The translations under genes were made by a program, and so were the position numbers. From Murdochiella sp. Marseille-P8839 (GTDB taxonomy: Bacteria > Bacillota > Clostridia > Tissierellales > Peptoniphilaceae), in assembly GCA_019753405.1 (NCBI GenBank), contig JAIKLF010000001.1, forward strand, positions 190,789-254,788: a stretch of 64,000 nucleotides of DNA, written 5' to 3'. Shown in pieces: positions 16,987-25,627 of this stretch. Within the stretch, counting starts at the first letter, position 1. Every line of letters begins with the position of its first letter. Under the pieces are notes generated by a model that saw nothing but the letters and a program-made list of their open reading frames with translations, made no database searches and was not told the DNA's origin.

Positions 16987-18060
16987 TTAACGAATTTCCT
17001 GCATGAGCGCCTGCATGACGTCATAGGAGGGCATGGGCATCACGCCGGTAATGTCCTTGGGTACGCCTTGCACCGAGAAAAGCGACGGATCCGCGGTTCC
17101 GGCGACAATGGTGCGAAAGCCGTGATTTTTCCATGCCATGGCTTGTACTTCTTTCGAAAGCAGAGCATCCAACCCCAATTTGCCGTTCTCCGTCAGGGCG
17201 ATATACACGTGATCCGACCAAACCGTCGGCGTCGGGTATAGAAGCACCAGATCATCGCGCACTTGACGGAATAGATCCGGCTCCATGCGCGTCAGCTCAA
17301 GAATCTGATTTTCGTACCCGGCGACGATGGGGTAGGCGCCGACGCCCTGCTTGAGAAATTGATTAAACATATCGGCCGAAGAGGACTGCATATGCCCGAT
17401 CTCCTGGTAAATTCGACGAATGGGCTCCCTTACCTGATCGAGTGTGTCCGGTGTAACCACTTTGCCGTCATTCAGGCTGTTGGCCAAAAGACCTAAAAAC
17501 ATATTGCCGGAATTAGAGGCGTTAGGGTCGGTGGTATCCACCAATACGTTGCCGTAAAGTTGTGGAAGACCAAGGCTTTCCCAAGAAGTGCCGTCGGCAA
17601 TGAGCAAGGCCAGCTTTTTCATATTAACGTAGTAGATACCGTCACTTGTGGTCACAATGCCTTTTTTCTGCAGGGCATCGACGACCATTCTGCGCGAATA
17701 AAGTACCAGCGGGGTGTTGAATACGATGTCACTTGCAACGGATGTTCCCCCTTGTTCTTTATATATTTCAGCTGCCATTTTGCTGGCCGGAAACAGATAG
17801 TCGTACTGTTGTGCATTTTGATTTTGTGCGGTTTCGGTGACCATAGCGATGGAGCCGGCTTTGCGATAATCCACCGTAAGATGGCTCTTTTTCATCATGT
17901 CCAGAAACTCCTGACTTTGGAACAGTCCAATTTTTTCACCGCCTAAAAGGCCGTTGATCGCTACTTCTTTCGGCCGATTCGCAACGAAGAAAAGGTAAAT
18001 CGCCGCAAAGACGGCAACAATACCGACTATGCCGACGCCGATCCATTTATTGCGATTCAT
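16987..18060 (-). CDS. Membrane-anchored substrate-binding-like protein
   Basis: A 357-residue protein with one N-terminal membrane helix (IGVGIVGIVAVFAAIYLFFVA) and no lipobox Cys, so probably a signal-anchored extracytoplasmic protein. The body looks like a periplasmic-binding-protein fold: VDYRKAGSIAMVTE, YDYLFPASKMAAEIY, NTPLVLYSRRMV, VLVDTTDPNASNSGNMFLGLL, and VAGYENQILEL. These are also features of the N-terminal half of the VWA protein two genes upstream, suggesting a paralogous pair. ATG follows GGAGGACGAAA and overlaps the stop of the XpaC-like gene (ATGA), so translation is coupled. No ABC transporter genes are nearby, so classical import is not supported. The ligand is unknown. Confidence 0.7.
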   Translation of the reverse strand: MNRNKWIGVGIVGIVAVFAAIYLFFVANRPKEVAINGLLGGEKIGLFQSQEFLDMMKKSHLTVDYRKAGSIAMVTETAQNQNAQQYDYLFPASKMAAEIYKEQGGTSVASDIVFNTPLVLYSRRMVVDALQKKGIVTTSDGIYYVNMKKLALLIADGTSWESLGLPQLYGNVLVDTTDPNASNSGNMFLGLLANSLNDGKVVTPDTLDQVREPIRRIYQEIGHMQSSSADMFNQFLKQGVGAYPIVAGYENQILELTRMEPDLFRQVRDDLVLLYPTPTVWSDHVYIALTENGKLGLDALLSKEVQAMAWKNHGFRTIVAGTADPSLFSVQGVPKDITGVMPMPSYDVMQALMQEIR

Positions 18061-18761
18061 TTTCGTCCTCCTCCCATCGTGATGGTTTTTTCCAATAACT
18101 CCGATTCTTCCGCCAGATTTTGCATGGCATCGCGATGGTAGCCATCACGTTGACTGACGAAGATGGTATGCAGATAGTCAACCGATGCTGCCGTTTGCTC
18201 TCGAATCGCGATGAACTTATCCTCGGAAAGATGTGCGTTTTGCATTTCCACATAGTTTTGAAAAATGCGGTTTGCGGTTTCCAAATAGTAGGTTAAAAAT
18301 TGACGGGAAGGCAAAATCTTTTCAGGATGGCGGGTGAGATAATAAAAAATGTCCGCACCCACACGAACCAGTTCATCCGCTTGTTTAAAGAGTTTTCCGT
18401 CGGTGATGCGATATTGCCACTGTCGCATTTCATCCATGGTTTTACGCGCTTCGCGATAGAGAGCGAGCGCATCTTCACCATGTTCCAGACGATCAATCGG
18501 CGTGGTTCCTATGCGCTCTACCGACTTTGTCAGAAATTGAAGAGCGACGGTAATGCCGATTCCCGGAACAAGAGCAATTGGAAAAGGCCAATGCAAGACA
18601 AATAACAGGATCAGGAAAAGAAAGGAGCCGACAAGACCGGAAAAGACAACTTTTCCCGTGCCCCCTTTTGGCACGGCTCCGGTCGATGCTTCCTCCTCTT
18701 CCCGTCGGCGTTTTTGCTTTTCTGCAGAAAGAAACTGTTTTATGCGATCCCACAACGCCAT
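18057..18761 (-). CDS. XpaC-like membrane protein (5-bromo-4-chloroindolyl phosphate hydrolysis protein family)
   Basis: A 234-residue protein with a charged N-terminus, a membrane hairpin of two adjacent helices near residues 40-80 (VGSFLFLILLFVLHWPF..., IALVPGIGITVALQF) and a helical cytoplasmic part. That part reads GKLFKQADELVRVGADIFYYLTRHPEKI, then SRQFLTYYLETANRIFQNYVEM, and matches my memory of the XpaC family. In Bacillus, XpaC-like proteins sit with TelA-type toxic-anion proteins; here no TelA gene is seen. Instead it is wedged between two substrate-binding-like proteins, with start and stop codons overlapping on both sides. The biochemical function of the family is not settled. Confidence 0.75.
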   Translation of the reverse strand: MALWDRIKQFLSAEKQKRRREEEEASTGAVPKGGTGKVVFSGLVGSFLFLILLFVLHWPFPIALVPGIGITVALQFLTKSVERIGTTPIDRLEHGEDALALYREARKTMDEMRQWQYRITDGKLFKQADELVRVGADIFYYLTRHPEKILPSRQFLTYYLETANRIFQNYVEMQNAHLSEDKFIAIREQTAASVDYLHTIFVSQRDGYHRDAMQNLAEESELLEKTITMGGGRK

Positions 18762-20395
18762 CAGTTGTACCCCTTTACCGTACGGAAGGATTGGATCAGG
18801 TCTTCGCGTCCGTCAAACACCCGTGCTTTGGACATCTCCGCAAGGCCATTCATCTCCTCTTCACTGGCATCGCCGAACAGGATGGAGAAAATGGGAATGT
18901 CGAGGCCCCGCTTTTCATAGGAGGCGTCTAAAGCTGCAGCGGTCATGGATCCATTGGCCATGCCGTCCGACATGACCACGATGGCGGGAATGTAGTTATC
19001 GAGCTCACTGCGGCGCTCATCCAGGTAGTTCAAGGCATACTCCACCGCTTCATAGAGAGAAGTGGCTCCTCTTGGCGAAAAACTCCGAGCATAGGTGTAC
19101 AGCTCGCTGGGATCCTTTCCGGTGACCTCTTTCGGTTGATAGACCTCTGAAGAAAACGGAAGGAGTACGGTTCGATCCTTACTCGTTCCCTGCAACAGGT
19201 TTTTCTTCGCATTTTCCGGCACCAAAATTTCGCTCAGTGCGTACATCATGGCGTTATATCCTGTTCCACTCATGCTTCCGGAATAGTCCAGCACATAGAC
19301 GGTGTAGGCCGGTTTTTTGAAGCTGGACTGATAGAGTTCCAGTGCTTGTGTAATGACCGCGTTTTGAGGTAGACGGATGGGCGAAAGAAGACGATCCGCT
19401 TGAATGCCCCATTCCTTTTTGAAAATAGAAAGATTGGCCGGGCTGATTTTTCCAAAAGCATTGCGCTTTCCGGTGCGTTCGATCTGCTGCTGCCCTTCGT
19501 CACTCAGTAGATAGGCTTGGAAAGCGAGAAAGTCCTTTTCTTTCTCAGCATCACCTTTATCCACATAGGCAAGGGGAGAGTCGGAAAGGGAGATCCCGTC
19601 CACGGGGTAGACCGCCGTCAGCGTTTCCTGACCACGGCGTTCTAACTCCTGATTGGTTTGGATGATCAGTTGCTCATAATTGACCATGGCGTCATAACCG
19701 CCCTGCAAAAACAAATCGACAAGCCAGTTGGATGAGCCTGAAGAACGATTGACACCACTGAGAAAAGCGGTAATGCGCTCCTGCAACACGGGATCCTCCA
19801 GATCCTCTTTTGTGATGCCATCTTGCGGAGTACGGGAAAGAGCGGTTAAAAAGGCCAGATACGCGCTTGCCCCGGAATTGGATTGCGTTGCGGAAGTCAT
19901 AGCGAATTTTAGTTTTCCGCTAGTGATGCTCTGTTCAATTTCGGTCATGGTAACATCATTTCGTCCGGCAAAGCCAAGCTCTTTTGCCAGTGACTGGCGA
20001 ATGCCAAAAATAACGGGAGTGACGGCAATGGTTTCCATGTGCTTCAGCGTGTGGCGGGTATCTCCCATGTTCAGCCATAGAAGCGAAGCCGGCCAAACGG
20101 CATCGTACGGGTTTTCTTCTTGCTCAATCAGGCGCATGATATCCAGCGAGCCGAGGTAATCCATCTGGATGCGCTTGCCGCTCTTTTTCGTATATTCTTC
20201 AATAATCGGTTCCAACACCTTCATTTCGGAACCGGCGACAATTTTCAGAGGGTCACCGGATCCCGAATTCGTGGTGAAATCGGCCCTGCTTTTATTTCCC
20301 GTGGGGGATAATTCGTCAGGAGGGATAAGCGCATCGCAGGAAGTAAGTACCAAAAGAAAGGCCAAAAGAAGAACCAACCAGGACGATTTTTTCAT
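18761..20395 (-). CDS. Lipoprotein fusing a substrate-binding domain and a VWA domain
   Basis: A 544-residue lipoprotein. The start MKKSSWLVLLLAF with lipobox LTSC gives a lipid-anchored Cys near residue 20; ATG at 20393-20395 follows AAAGGAAAA. Residues about 45-330 look like a substrate-binding protein (PLKIVAGSEMKVLEPIIEEY, YDAVWPASLLWLNMG, GGYDAMVNYEQLI). Residues about 355-540 are a von Willebrand A domain with the MIDAS motif DYSGSMSG and a later MSDGMANGSM, so metal-dependent adhesion is possible. It is the first gene of a three-gene operon with overlapping starts and stops. A role in a surface-associated complex with the XpaC-like protein is inference. The fused architecture occurs in some Firmicutes, as far as I recall. 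Confidence 0.8.
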   Translation of the reverse strand: MKKSSWLVLLLAFLLVLTSCDALIPPDELSPTGNKSRADFTTNSGSGDPLKIVAGSEMKVLEPIIEEYTKKSGKRIQMDYLGSLDIMRLIEQEENPYDAVWPASLLWLNMGDTRHTLKHMETIAVTPVIFGIRQSLAKELGFAGRNDVTMTEIEQSITSGKLKFAMTSATQSNSGASAYLAFLTALSRTPQDGITKEDLEDPVLQERITAFLSGVNRSSGSSNWLVDLFLQGGYDAMVNYEQLIIQTNQELERRGQETLTAVYPVDGISLSDSPLAYVDKGDAEKEKDFLAFQAYLLSDEGQQQIERTGKRNAFGKISPANLSIFKKEWGIQADRLLSPIRLPQNAVITQALELYQSSFKKPAYTVYVLDYSGSMSGTGYNAMMYALSEILVPENAKKNLLQGTSKDRTVLLPFSSEVYQPKEVTGKDPSELYTYARSFSPRGATSLYEAVEYALNYLDERRSELDNYIPAIVVMSDGMANGSMTAAALDASYEKRGLDIPIFSILFGDASEEEMNGLAEMSKARVFDGREDLIQSFRTVKGYN

Positions 20396-20532
20396 GAGTT
20401 TTCCTTTCGCTTCAAGTAAATACGGAAGATGTTTCAACGTAGAAAAAGCAAGGGGTTGCTTTCATTATAACGAATAAATGGCGGAAAATAGCCATTGTAG
20501 GGGTGTGCTATGTTAAGTTCCCGTGAGCTTTT

Positions 20533-20590
20533 CGTTATAATGGAGTTAGACAAAGCAATGACGTTATAATGGAGTTAGAAGAAGCAATGA
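20533..20590. repeat. Tandem 29-base duplication carrying TATAAT
   Basis: Two adjacent 29-base copies, each containing GTTATAATGGAGTTAGA, differ at few positions. They lie in the 293-base space between the divergent VWA operon and the HIT gene. Each copy carries a perfect -10-like TATAAT. A weak -35-like TTAAGT is 17 bases before the first. No other gene was seen in this space. Confidence 0.8.
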
Positions 20591-20688
20591 CGGTGATAGA
20601 CAAAGTGAAAAAGGAATAGGGTAAGAATGTCCGGAAGAAAAAGGCAGGGAAAACCGGGTTAGGCCAGCCTGAAACGAAAGGAGCGATC

Positions 20689-21039
20689 ATGGATTGTCTG
20701 TTTTGTAAAATTTCCAACGGAGAAATACCGACGGAACTGGTGTATGAAAATGAGGATGTTGCTGTATTTCGTGATATTTCGCCCATGGCGCCGGTTCATC
20801 TTCTCTTTGTGCCGAAAAAGCACATCGCCTCGGCCAATGCTTTTGCCGACGGGGAAGATGCATCCATTGTCAGCCGTATTTTTGAGGCGATTGCCTACGT
20901 TGCGAAACGCGACGGCTTTGCGGAAAGCGGTTATCGCGTGATCAGCAATTGCGGAAAAGACGGGGGACAGAGTGTTGATCATCTCCACTTTCATGTTCTG
21001 GCGGGAAAACCCATCCGCTTTCCGGGCTTTGATGCGTGA
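20689..21039 (+). CDS. HIT (histidine triad) family protein, HinT type
   Basis: A 116-residue nucleotide hydrolase/transferase of the HIT superfamily, probably an AMP-lysine or adenosine phosphoramidate hydrolase. The start CLFCKISNGEIPTELVYEN with paired Cys (CLFC) and the triad DHLHFHVLAGKPI are intact. ATG follows AAAGGAGCGATC. It lies just upstream of rpsU, each with its own terminator. Confidence 0.95.
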   Translation: MDCLFCKISNGEIPTELVYENEDVAVFRDISPMAPVHLLFVPKKHIASANAFADGEDASIVSRIFEAIAYVAKRDGFAESGYRVISNCGKDGGQSVDHLHFHVLAGKPIRFPGFDA

Positions 21040-21053
21040 TGATCGTCGGCGGA

Positions 21054-21085
21054 GGGAATGGTCGGCGTTTAACCATTCCTTTTTT
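21054..21085 (+). terminator. Terminator after the HIT gene
   Basis: The stem GGAATGGT / ACCATTCC has a 9-base loop and is followed by six T. Confidence 0.85.
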
Positions 21086-21114
21086 CGTCCGCTTCCGACG
21101 GCGGAAAATCGCGG

Positions 21115-21144
21115 TTGACTTTTCTTATGCTCATCGCTTATAAT
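21115..21144 (+). promoter_or_regulatory. Sigma-A promoter of rpsU
   Basis: TTGACT (21115-21120) and TATAAT (21139-21144) are 18 bases apart and 36 bases upstream of the rpsU start codon. Confidence 0.8.
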
Positions 21145-21179
21145 TCAAGTTACGAATTTAACCCGAGGGGGGTGAAAAA

Positions 21180-21359
21180 ATGCCGGAGATTCGCGTCGGA
21201 GACAATGAATCCATTGAAAGTGCTCTGAAGCGGTTTAAACGTTCCATCGCTCGCGCAGGCACTTTAGCCGAGTATCGCAAGCGTGAACATTACGAAAAGC
21301 CGTCCATCAAGCGCAAAAAGAAGTCGGAAGCGGCTCGTCGTAAAAATCGTAAACGGTAA
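21180..21359 (+). CDS. rpsU: 30S ribosomal protein S21
   Basis: A 59-residue basic ribosomal protein. [20 protein letters not shown], the internal [20 protein letters not shown] and the Lys/Arg-rich tail (RRKNRKR) are characteristic. ATG 21180 follows GAGGGGGGTGAAAA. It is the first gene of the conserved Bacillus-like floA-phoH-era-recO-glyQS region, but has its own promoter and terminator. Confidence 0.96.
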   Translation: MPEIRVGDNESIESALKRFKRSIARAGTLAEYRKREHYEKPSIKRKKKSEAARRKNRKR

Positions 21360-21366
21360 GTCTTGT

Positions 21367-21396
21367 AAAGGTGGCATCTGAAGGATGCCATCTTTT
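21367..21396 (+). terminator. Terminator after rpsU
   Basis: The stem AAAGGTGGCATC / GATGCCATCTTT contains one G-T pair, has a TGAAG loop, and is followed by a T-rich tail. Confidence 0.85.
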
Positions 21397-21545
21397 CCTT
21401 TTTATACCGTACCTTTTTCTCTGCCTTATGGTTTTGCCATTCTCCGCTTTGTGCTGATTGGCTTTGTTCCCAGCTGCGAAACGAAGATAATTGTCGGAAA
21501 CGGGTACGAGTAAGACATCAGAATAATCTGGAAAGGACATTGACC

Positions 21546-22541
21546 ATGGGTGACAATTTTGTTGCAATACCGGTTCTTCTCATTGCTATTTTTCTGCTGA
21601 GCATTTTCTTTGTATTTGTGCCGGTGGGATTATGGATTACAGCGCGTTTTTCCGGGGTGCCGGTAAAAATCAGCGACCTCGTTGGTATGCGTCTGCGCCG
21701 CGTAACCCCATCGCACATCGTCAACCCGTTAATTAAGGCCACAAAGGCCGGTCTCTCCCTGCAGTTGAACGAGCTGGAGGCGCACTATCTGGCCGGCGGA
21801 AATGTGAACCTTGTCGTGGATGCACTCATTGCGGCTCAGCGTGCCAACATTGATTTGAGTTTTAAAGAAGCCACGGCCATTGATTTGGCCGGACGAAACG
21901 TATTGGAAGCCGTGCAGGTTTCGGTCAACCCCAAAGTGATTGAAACGCCGGAAATCGCTGCCGTAGCCAAGAATGGCATCGAAGTACAGGTAAAGGCCAA
22001 AGTTACCGTGCGTGCGAATATTCAGCGCTTAGTCGGCGGTGCCGGCGAAGCGACCATTATTGCGCGTGTTGGCGAAGGTATCGTTACGACGGTAGGCTCC
22101 TCACAGACGCATTCCGCTGTGCTGGAAAATCCGGATTTGATTTCGCAGACGGTGTTGAACAAAGGGCTCGATTCCGGTACGGCCTTTGAGATTCTTTCGA
22201 TTGACATCGCCGACGTCGACATTGGCCGCAATGTCGGAGCGAAATTGCAGATGGAACAGGCCGAGGCTGACAAGCGCATTTCTCAAGCGAAAGCCGAGGA
22301 ACGCCGCGCACAGGCGGTCGCTTCCGAGCAGGAGAACCTTGCGGAGATTCGCCGTCAACGCGCCAAGGTCGTTGAGGCGGAAGCCCTTGTGCCGGAAGCA
22401 CTGGCAAAAGCCCTTAGTGAAGGCCGCATGGGTGTCATGGATTACTATGAAATGCAGAATATGATTTCCGACACGCGTATGCGCCAATCCCTCGCCGGTG
22501 AAGAGCAGAAGCCGGGAGCGGATCCCACACAGAATGCCTGA
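21546..22541 (+). CDS. floA: Flotillin-like protein FloA
   Basis: A 331-residue membrane scaffold of functional microdomains (SPFH/flotillin). An N-terminal hydrophobic hairpin ([23 protein letters not shown]) is followed by the SPFH core, with [45 protein letters not shown] and TVGSSQTH. A charged coiled coil ([21 protein letters not shown]) and the C-terminal [11 protein letters not shown] complete it. ATG 21546 comes seven bases after AAAGGA; a TTG two codons upstream is possible. The membrane NfeD-like partner often found before floA is absent here. Confidence 0.95.
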   Translation: MGDNFVAIPVLLIAIFLLSIFFVFVPVGLWITARFSGVPVKISDLVGMRLRRVTPSHIVNPLIKATKAGLSLQLNELEAHYLAGGNVNLVVDALIAAQRANIDLSFKEATAIDLAGRNVLEAVQVSVNPKVIETPEIAAVAKNGIEVQVKAKVTVRANIQRLVGGAGEATIIARVGEGIVTTVGSSQTHSAVLENPDLISQTVLNKGLDSGTAFEILSIDIADVDIGRNVGAKLQMEQAEADKRISQAKAEERRAQAVASEQENLAEIRRQRAKVVEAEALVPEALAKALSEGRMGVMDYYEMQNMISDTRMRQSLAGEEQKPGADPTQNA

Positions 22542-22549
22542 GGCTGATC

Positions 22550-23125
22550 ATGAACGGAATGAAGCAAGGAGATTTTTTGCTGGATCTTTTCGACGAGTTT
22601 TGGAACAGCCACGCCATCAAAAAGACGCCCACAGCATCTTCAAAAGTTTCCCGTGATTCTTCAAAGAAATCGCGATCTTTGCAGGAAGGCGAACGCATCG
22701 TTCCGCCGGTGATTTCGATGGAAGGGGAACGCATCGTTCCGCCGGTAATTTCCATGGAAGGGGAAGGCATTGTGCCACCAGTGATTTCCATGGAAGGGGA
22801 TGGCATTGTGCCACCGGTGATTTCCATGGAAGGGGAAGGTGTCGTACCGCCGGTCATTTCTATGGAAGGGCCACCCGAAGAACCAGTGGCGGAAGATAAA
22901 GACAAACGAAAACAGAACGCGGTATCGAAAAGAACGGAAGAAGTGCCTTGTTCGCCGCCGCTTCCACGTCTTGCTCGGGAGCTGTCGACACCGAACGGAA
23001 CGGAGAGAAGGGCATGGCTGACGCAGGCCGTTGTGGCAAAAGAACTGCTCAGCACACCGGCTGAGCGGCGAAAAGCACGACACGAAAGGATGATGAGGCG
23101 TTTGCACCGCCAAAGAGGGGAGTAA
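22550..23125 (+). CDS. Unrecognised protein with five 12-residue repeats, between floA and phoH
   Basis: A 191-residue hydrophilic protein with no signal peptide or membrane segment. Residues about 46-105 are five perfect-length repeats of a 12-residue unit (EGERIVPPVISM and variants), each 36 bases. They are flanked by basic, Ser-rich and Arg-rich segments; the C-terminus ends RRLHRQRGE. In Bacillus the position after floA is held by yqfB/C/D; this protein has no resemblance to them that I can see. The gene is eight bases after floA and nine before phoH, so it belongs to the operon. I do not recognise the protein. The Pro-Pro-Val-Ile-Ser-Met unit suggests a binding or phosphorylation repeat, which is inference. 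Confidence 0.75.
   Translation: MNGMKQGDFLLDLFDEFWNSHAIKKTPTASSKVSRDSSKKSRSLQEGERIVPPVISMEGERIVPPVISMEGEGIVPPVISMEGDGIVPPVISMEGEGVVPPVISMEGPPEEPVAEDKDKRKQNAVSKRTEEVPCSPPLPRLARELSTPNGTERRAWLTQAVVAKELLSTPAERRKARHERMMRRLHRQRGE
22685..22864 (+). repeat. Five tandem 36-base coding repeats
   Basis: Five in-frame units start at 22685, 22721, 22757, 22793 and 22829, followed by a partial GAAGGG. Most differences between units are synonymous or exchange Arg/Gly and Glu/Asp, so the amino-acid repeat is kept while the DNA drifts. Confidence 0.93.
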
Positions 23126-23134
23126 TACGGACGC

Positions 23135-24196
23135 ATGAAAAAATTGCTTTGGACGAACAATGAGCATTCTTCAAAGGACTGGGCGGCTCTTTTCGGTGAG
23201 CTGAATGCGCACGCGAAGGCGATAGAAAATACATTCGCCATCAAGATGAAGCTGACCGATAACGCTTTGCAGCTCAGTGGCGAAGAATATGAAATGGAAG
23301 CTGCTCAGGCCGTCATGGAACAGATGTTTGCCGTTATCGCCCGACAGGGCTACATTTCTTCCGAAGAGCTTGCCTATCTTTTGCAGATGCAGAAGGAACA
23401 TGAGGATGTGCCGGTGGAAAAGCTGCTTACCGACATCATCACCACTACCGCACAGGGAAAGCCCATACGCGCAAAAACGATTGGACAGAAGCAATACGTC
23501 GACGCGATTGCCCATAACGGCTTTACGTTCGGCATCGGTCCCGCGGGTACAGGAAAAACATACCTAGCGGTGGCCATGGCGGTCAAGGCATTCAAAAACA
23601 ATGATGTTCAGCGCATCATTCTCACGCGACCGGCTGTGGAAGCCGGGGAAAGTTTGGGCTTTTTGCCTGGCGATTTACAGGAAAAGATCGATCCCTATCT
23701 GCGCCCGCTCTACGATTCCCTGTATGAAATTCTGGGTGCGGATGCGTATCTGAAACTCAAGGAGCGAGGCCAGATTGAGGTGGCGCCCCTTGCCTATATG
23801 CGCGGCCGTACACTGGACAATTCCTTTATCATTCTTGACGAAGCACAGAATACCACCAGTGCCCAGATGAAGATGTTTTTAACGCGCATGGGCTACGGCT
23901 CTCAGGCCGTTATTACCGGTGATGTCACCCAGGTGGATCTTCCCCAGGGAAAAACGTCCGGATTAAAAACCATTCAGCACATTCTTCAACACGTGGATGG
24001 TGTGGCCTTCTGTACATTTCATCATGCCGACGTTGTGCGCCATCCGCTGGTACAACGCGTCATTGAAGCGTTCGAACGCTACGAAAACACACAGGAAAAC
24101 GGAAAATCGCACGCATCGTCCGATCCCGGGACCAGTCGGTACAACCGCAAGGAAGCGTCTGCTGAGAAAACGGATGGGAAGAGGAAAAAAGCATGA
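23135..24196 (+). CDS. phoH: PhoH-like ATPase
   Basis: A 353-residue P-loop ATPase of the PhoH family, often encoded with YbeY and thought to act in RNA or ribosome metabolism. The Walker A motif GPAGTGKT is near residue 135 and Walker B/DEAQNTT near residue 237. TGDVTQVDLPQGKTSGL is the family signature. The N-terminal 110 residues resemble the KH-like RNA-binding extension. The C-terminal tail is short and Lys-rich. Its stop overlaps the start of ybeY-era by four bases (ATGA), implying coupled translation. Confidence 0.94.
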   Translation: MKKLLWTNNEHSSKDWAALFGELNAHAKAIENTFAIKMKLTDNALQLSGEEYEMEAAQAVMEQMFAVIARQGYISSEELAYLLQMQKEHEDVPVEKLLTDIITTTAQGKPIRAKTIGQKQYVDAIAHNGFTFGIGPAGTGKTYLAVAMAVKAFKNNDVQRIILTRPAVEAGESLGFLPGDLQEKIDPYLRPLYDSLYEILGADAYLKLKERGQIEVAPLAYMRGRTLDNSFIILDEAQNTTSAQMKMFLTRMGYGSQAVITGDVTQVDLPQGKTSGLKTIQHILQHVDGVAFCTFHHADVVRHPLVQRVIEAFERYENTQENGKSHASSDPGTSRYNRKEASAEKTDGKRKKA

Positions 24197-25545
24197 ATCT
24201 GCTCGTGGATAATCGCGACCCCGCGCTTGTTTGGGACGATACCAAGGCAAAGGCGCTTGAAAATGCGCTGCAGGTTGTTTTACAGACCCAACACGTGCAG
24301 GATGACGTGGAAATCTCGCTTTCGTTTGTGACCGGGGAAGAAATTCGCGAACTGAATGCGCAGTATCGCGGTAAAGACAGCGAAACGGATGTGCTGAGCT
24401 TTCCTGTATATGAAGCGGAACAAATTCCCCTTCTCCGCGAGGAAGGAAAACTCGATGTTTTAGGCGACATCGTCATCAACATGGAACGGGTTCGGGCGCA
24501 GGCGGAAGAATTCGGCCACAGCGAAGAGCGGGAAACCATCTATCTGGCCGTACACTCGCTGTTGCATTTGTTAGGCTATGATCACGAAGAAGAAGACGAT
24601 AAGCGCAGAATGCGTCATGAAGAGAAACGAATTATGCGAACACTCGGCTTTTCTCAACCGTTTCATTCCGGTTATGTTGCGGTGATCGGGCGTCCGAATG
24701 TCGGAAAATCCACGCTGATCAATCGCCTGCTGGGAGAGAAGCTCTCCATTATCTCGAATAAGCCGCAAACCACCCGACATAAACTGCAGTTCATTTTTAC
24801 CGATGAACGCATGCAGGCCATTTTTCTCGATACGCCGGGGGTGCAGATTCCGAAGAATGCCTTAGGAGAAACGATGCTCAGACTCTCGCGCGAGGCGCTT
24901 GACGGGGTGGATCTCTGCCTTTTTGTCACCGACGTTTCTTCGCGTATCGGGCCATTGGATCGCCAAATCCTGGATCGTCTCAAAACACTTGACACCATTC
25001 CTTTAGTGTTATTGCTCAATAAAACGGATCTTTCTCCGGCGGAAACGGTAGAGGCGGAAAAGCGTCGCTACGAGGAACTGGATCTTTTTCGCGCCGTTTT
25101 GCCGATTTCCGCCAAAGAGCAGGAAAATATGGATGAACTGCTTGACCTGATCTATCGCCTTCTACCCGAAGGACCACAGTATTTTCCGGAAGATATGGTT
25201 ACGGATCGCTCTGAACGTTTTATCATTACCGAAATTATTCGTGAAAAGTGTTTGTACCATATGCAGGAAGAAATTCCGCACGGCATTCACGTCGGCATGG
25301 ATGCCATGAAAAAGAGACCGGATCGTGAATTATACGATATTTTCGCTACGATTTACTGTGAGAAACCTTCTCATAAAGGCATGGTTATCGGCAAAGGCGG
25401 AACAAAACTCGGCCGCATCGGTCGTGAGGCGCGAAAAGACATTGAAGCGCTCTTGGATTGCCCGGTCAACTTGAAGCTCTGGGTGAAGGTGGATAAAAAC
25501 TGGCGAAAAAACAAACAGAAAGTGAATCGTCTGGGCTTTGATTGA
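24193..25545 (+). CDS. ybeY-era: Fused YbeY endoribonuclease and Era GTPase
   Basis: One 450-residue frame holds two ribosome-maturation proteins that are normally separate. Residues 1 to about 152 are YbeY: R59 in YRGKDSETDVLSF and the metal-binding triad H121, H125, H131 in HSLLHLLGYDH. From about residue 155 a full-length Era follows: G1 GRPNVGKST (166-174), TTRHKLQF, G3 DTPGV, G4 NKTD, then the KH domain with VIGKGGTKLGRIGREARKDIE. The join reads LGFSQPFHSGYVAVIG with no spare linker. No stop, internal ATG with a binding site, or second start lies at the junction. In Bacillus dgkA and cdd lie between the two genes; their loss would create this fusion. YbeY processes 16S rRNA 3' ends and Era binds the same region, so fusion is functionally sensible. 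The two parts are firm; the cellular form (one or cleaved) is unknown. Confidence 0.95.
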   Translation: MNLLVDNRDPALVWDDTKAKALENALQVVLQTQHVQDDVEISLSFVTGEEIRELNAQYRGKDSETDVLSFPVYEAEQIPLLREEGKLDVLGDIVINMERVRAQAEEFGHSEERETIYLAVHSLLHLLGYDHEEEDDKRRMRHEEKRIMRTLGFSQPFHSGYVAVIGRPNVGKSTLINRLLGEKLSIISNKPQTTRHKLQFIFTDERMQAIFLDTPGVQIPKNALGETMLRLSREALDGVDLCLFVTDVSSRIGPLDRQILDRLKTLDTIPLVLLLNKTDLSPAETVEAEKRRYEELDLFRAVLPISAKEQENMDELLDLIYRLLPEGPQYFPEDMVTDRSERFIITEIIREKCLYHMQEEIPHGIHVGMDAMKKRPDRELYDIFATIYCEKPSHKGMVIGKGGTKLGRIGREARKDIEALLDCPVNLKLWVKVDKNWRKNKQKVNRLGFD

Positions 25546-25627
25546 GTCCAATACAACGTGGTGAAAACCGCAGTTTAAGGAAGAACGGCCGGCGTATCGA
25601 TAGTCGGCCTGCGGCGCGGAGGAACCT

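Noticed and set aside
24631-24680. Internal start for a separate Era protein
   Set aside because: The only nearby ATG (IMRTLGF) lies in the YbeY tail without a ribosome binding site, and the GTG in VAVIG falls inside the Era fold.
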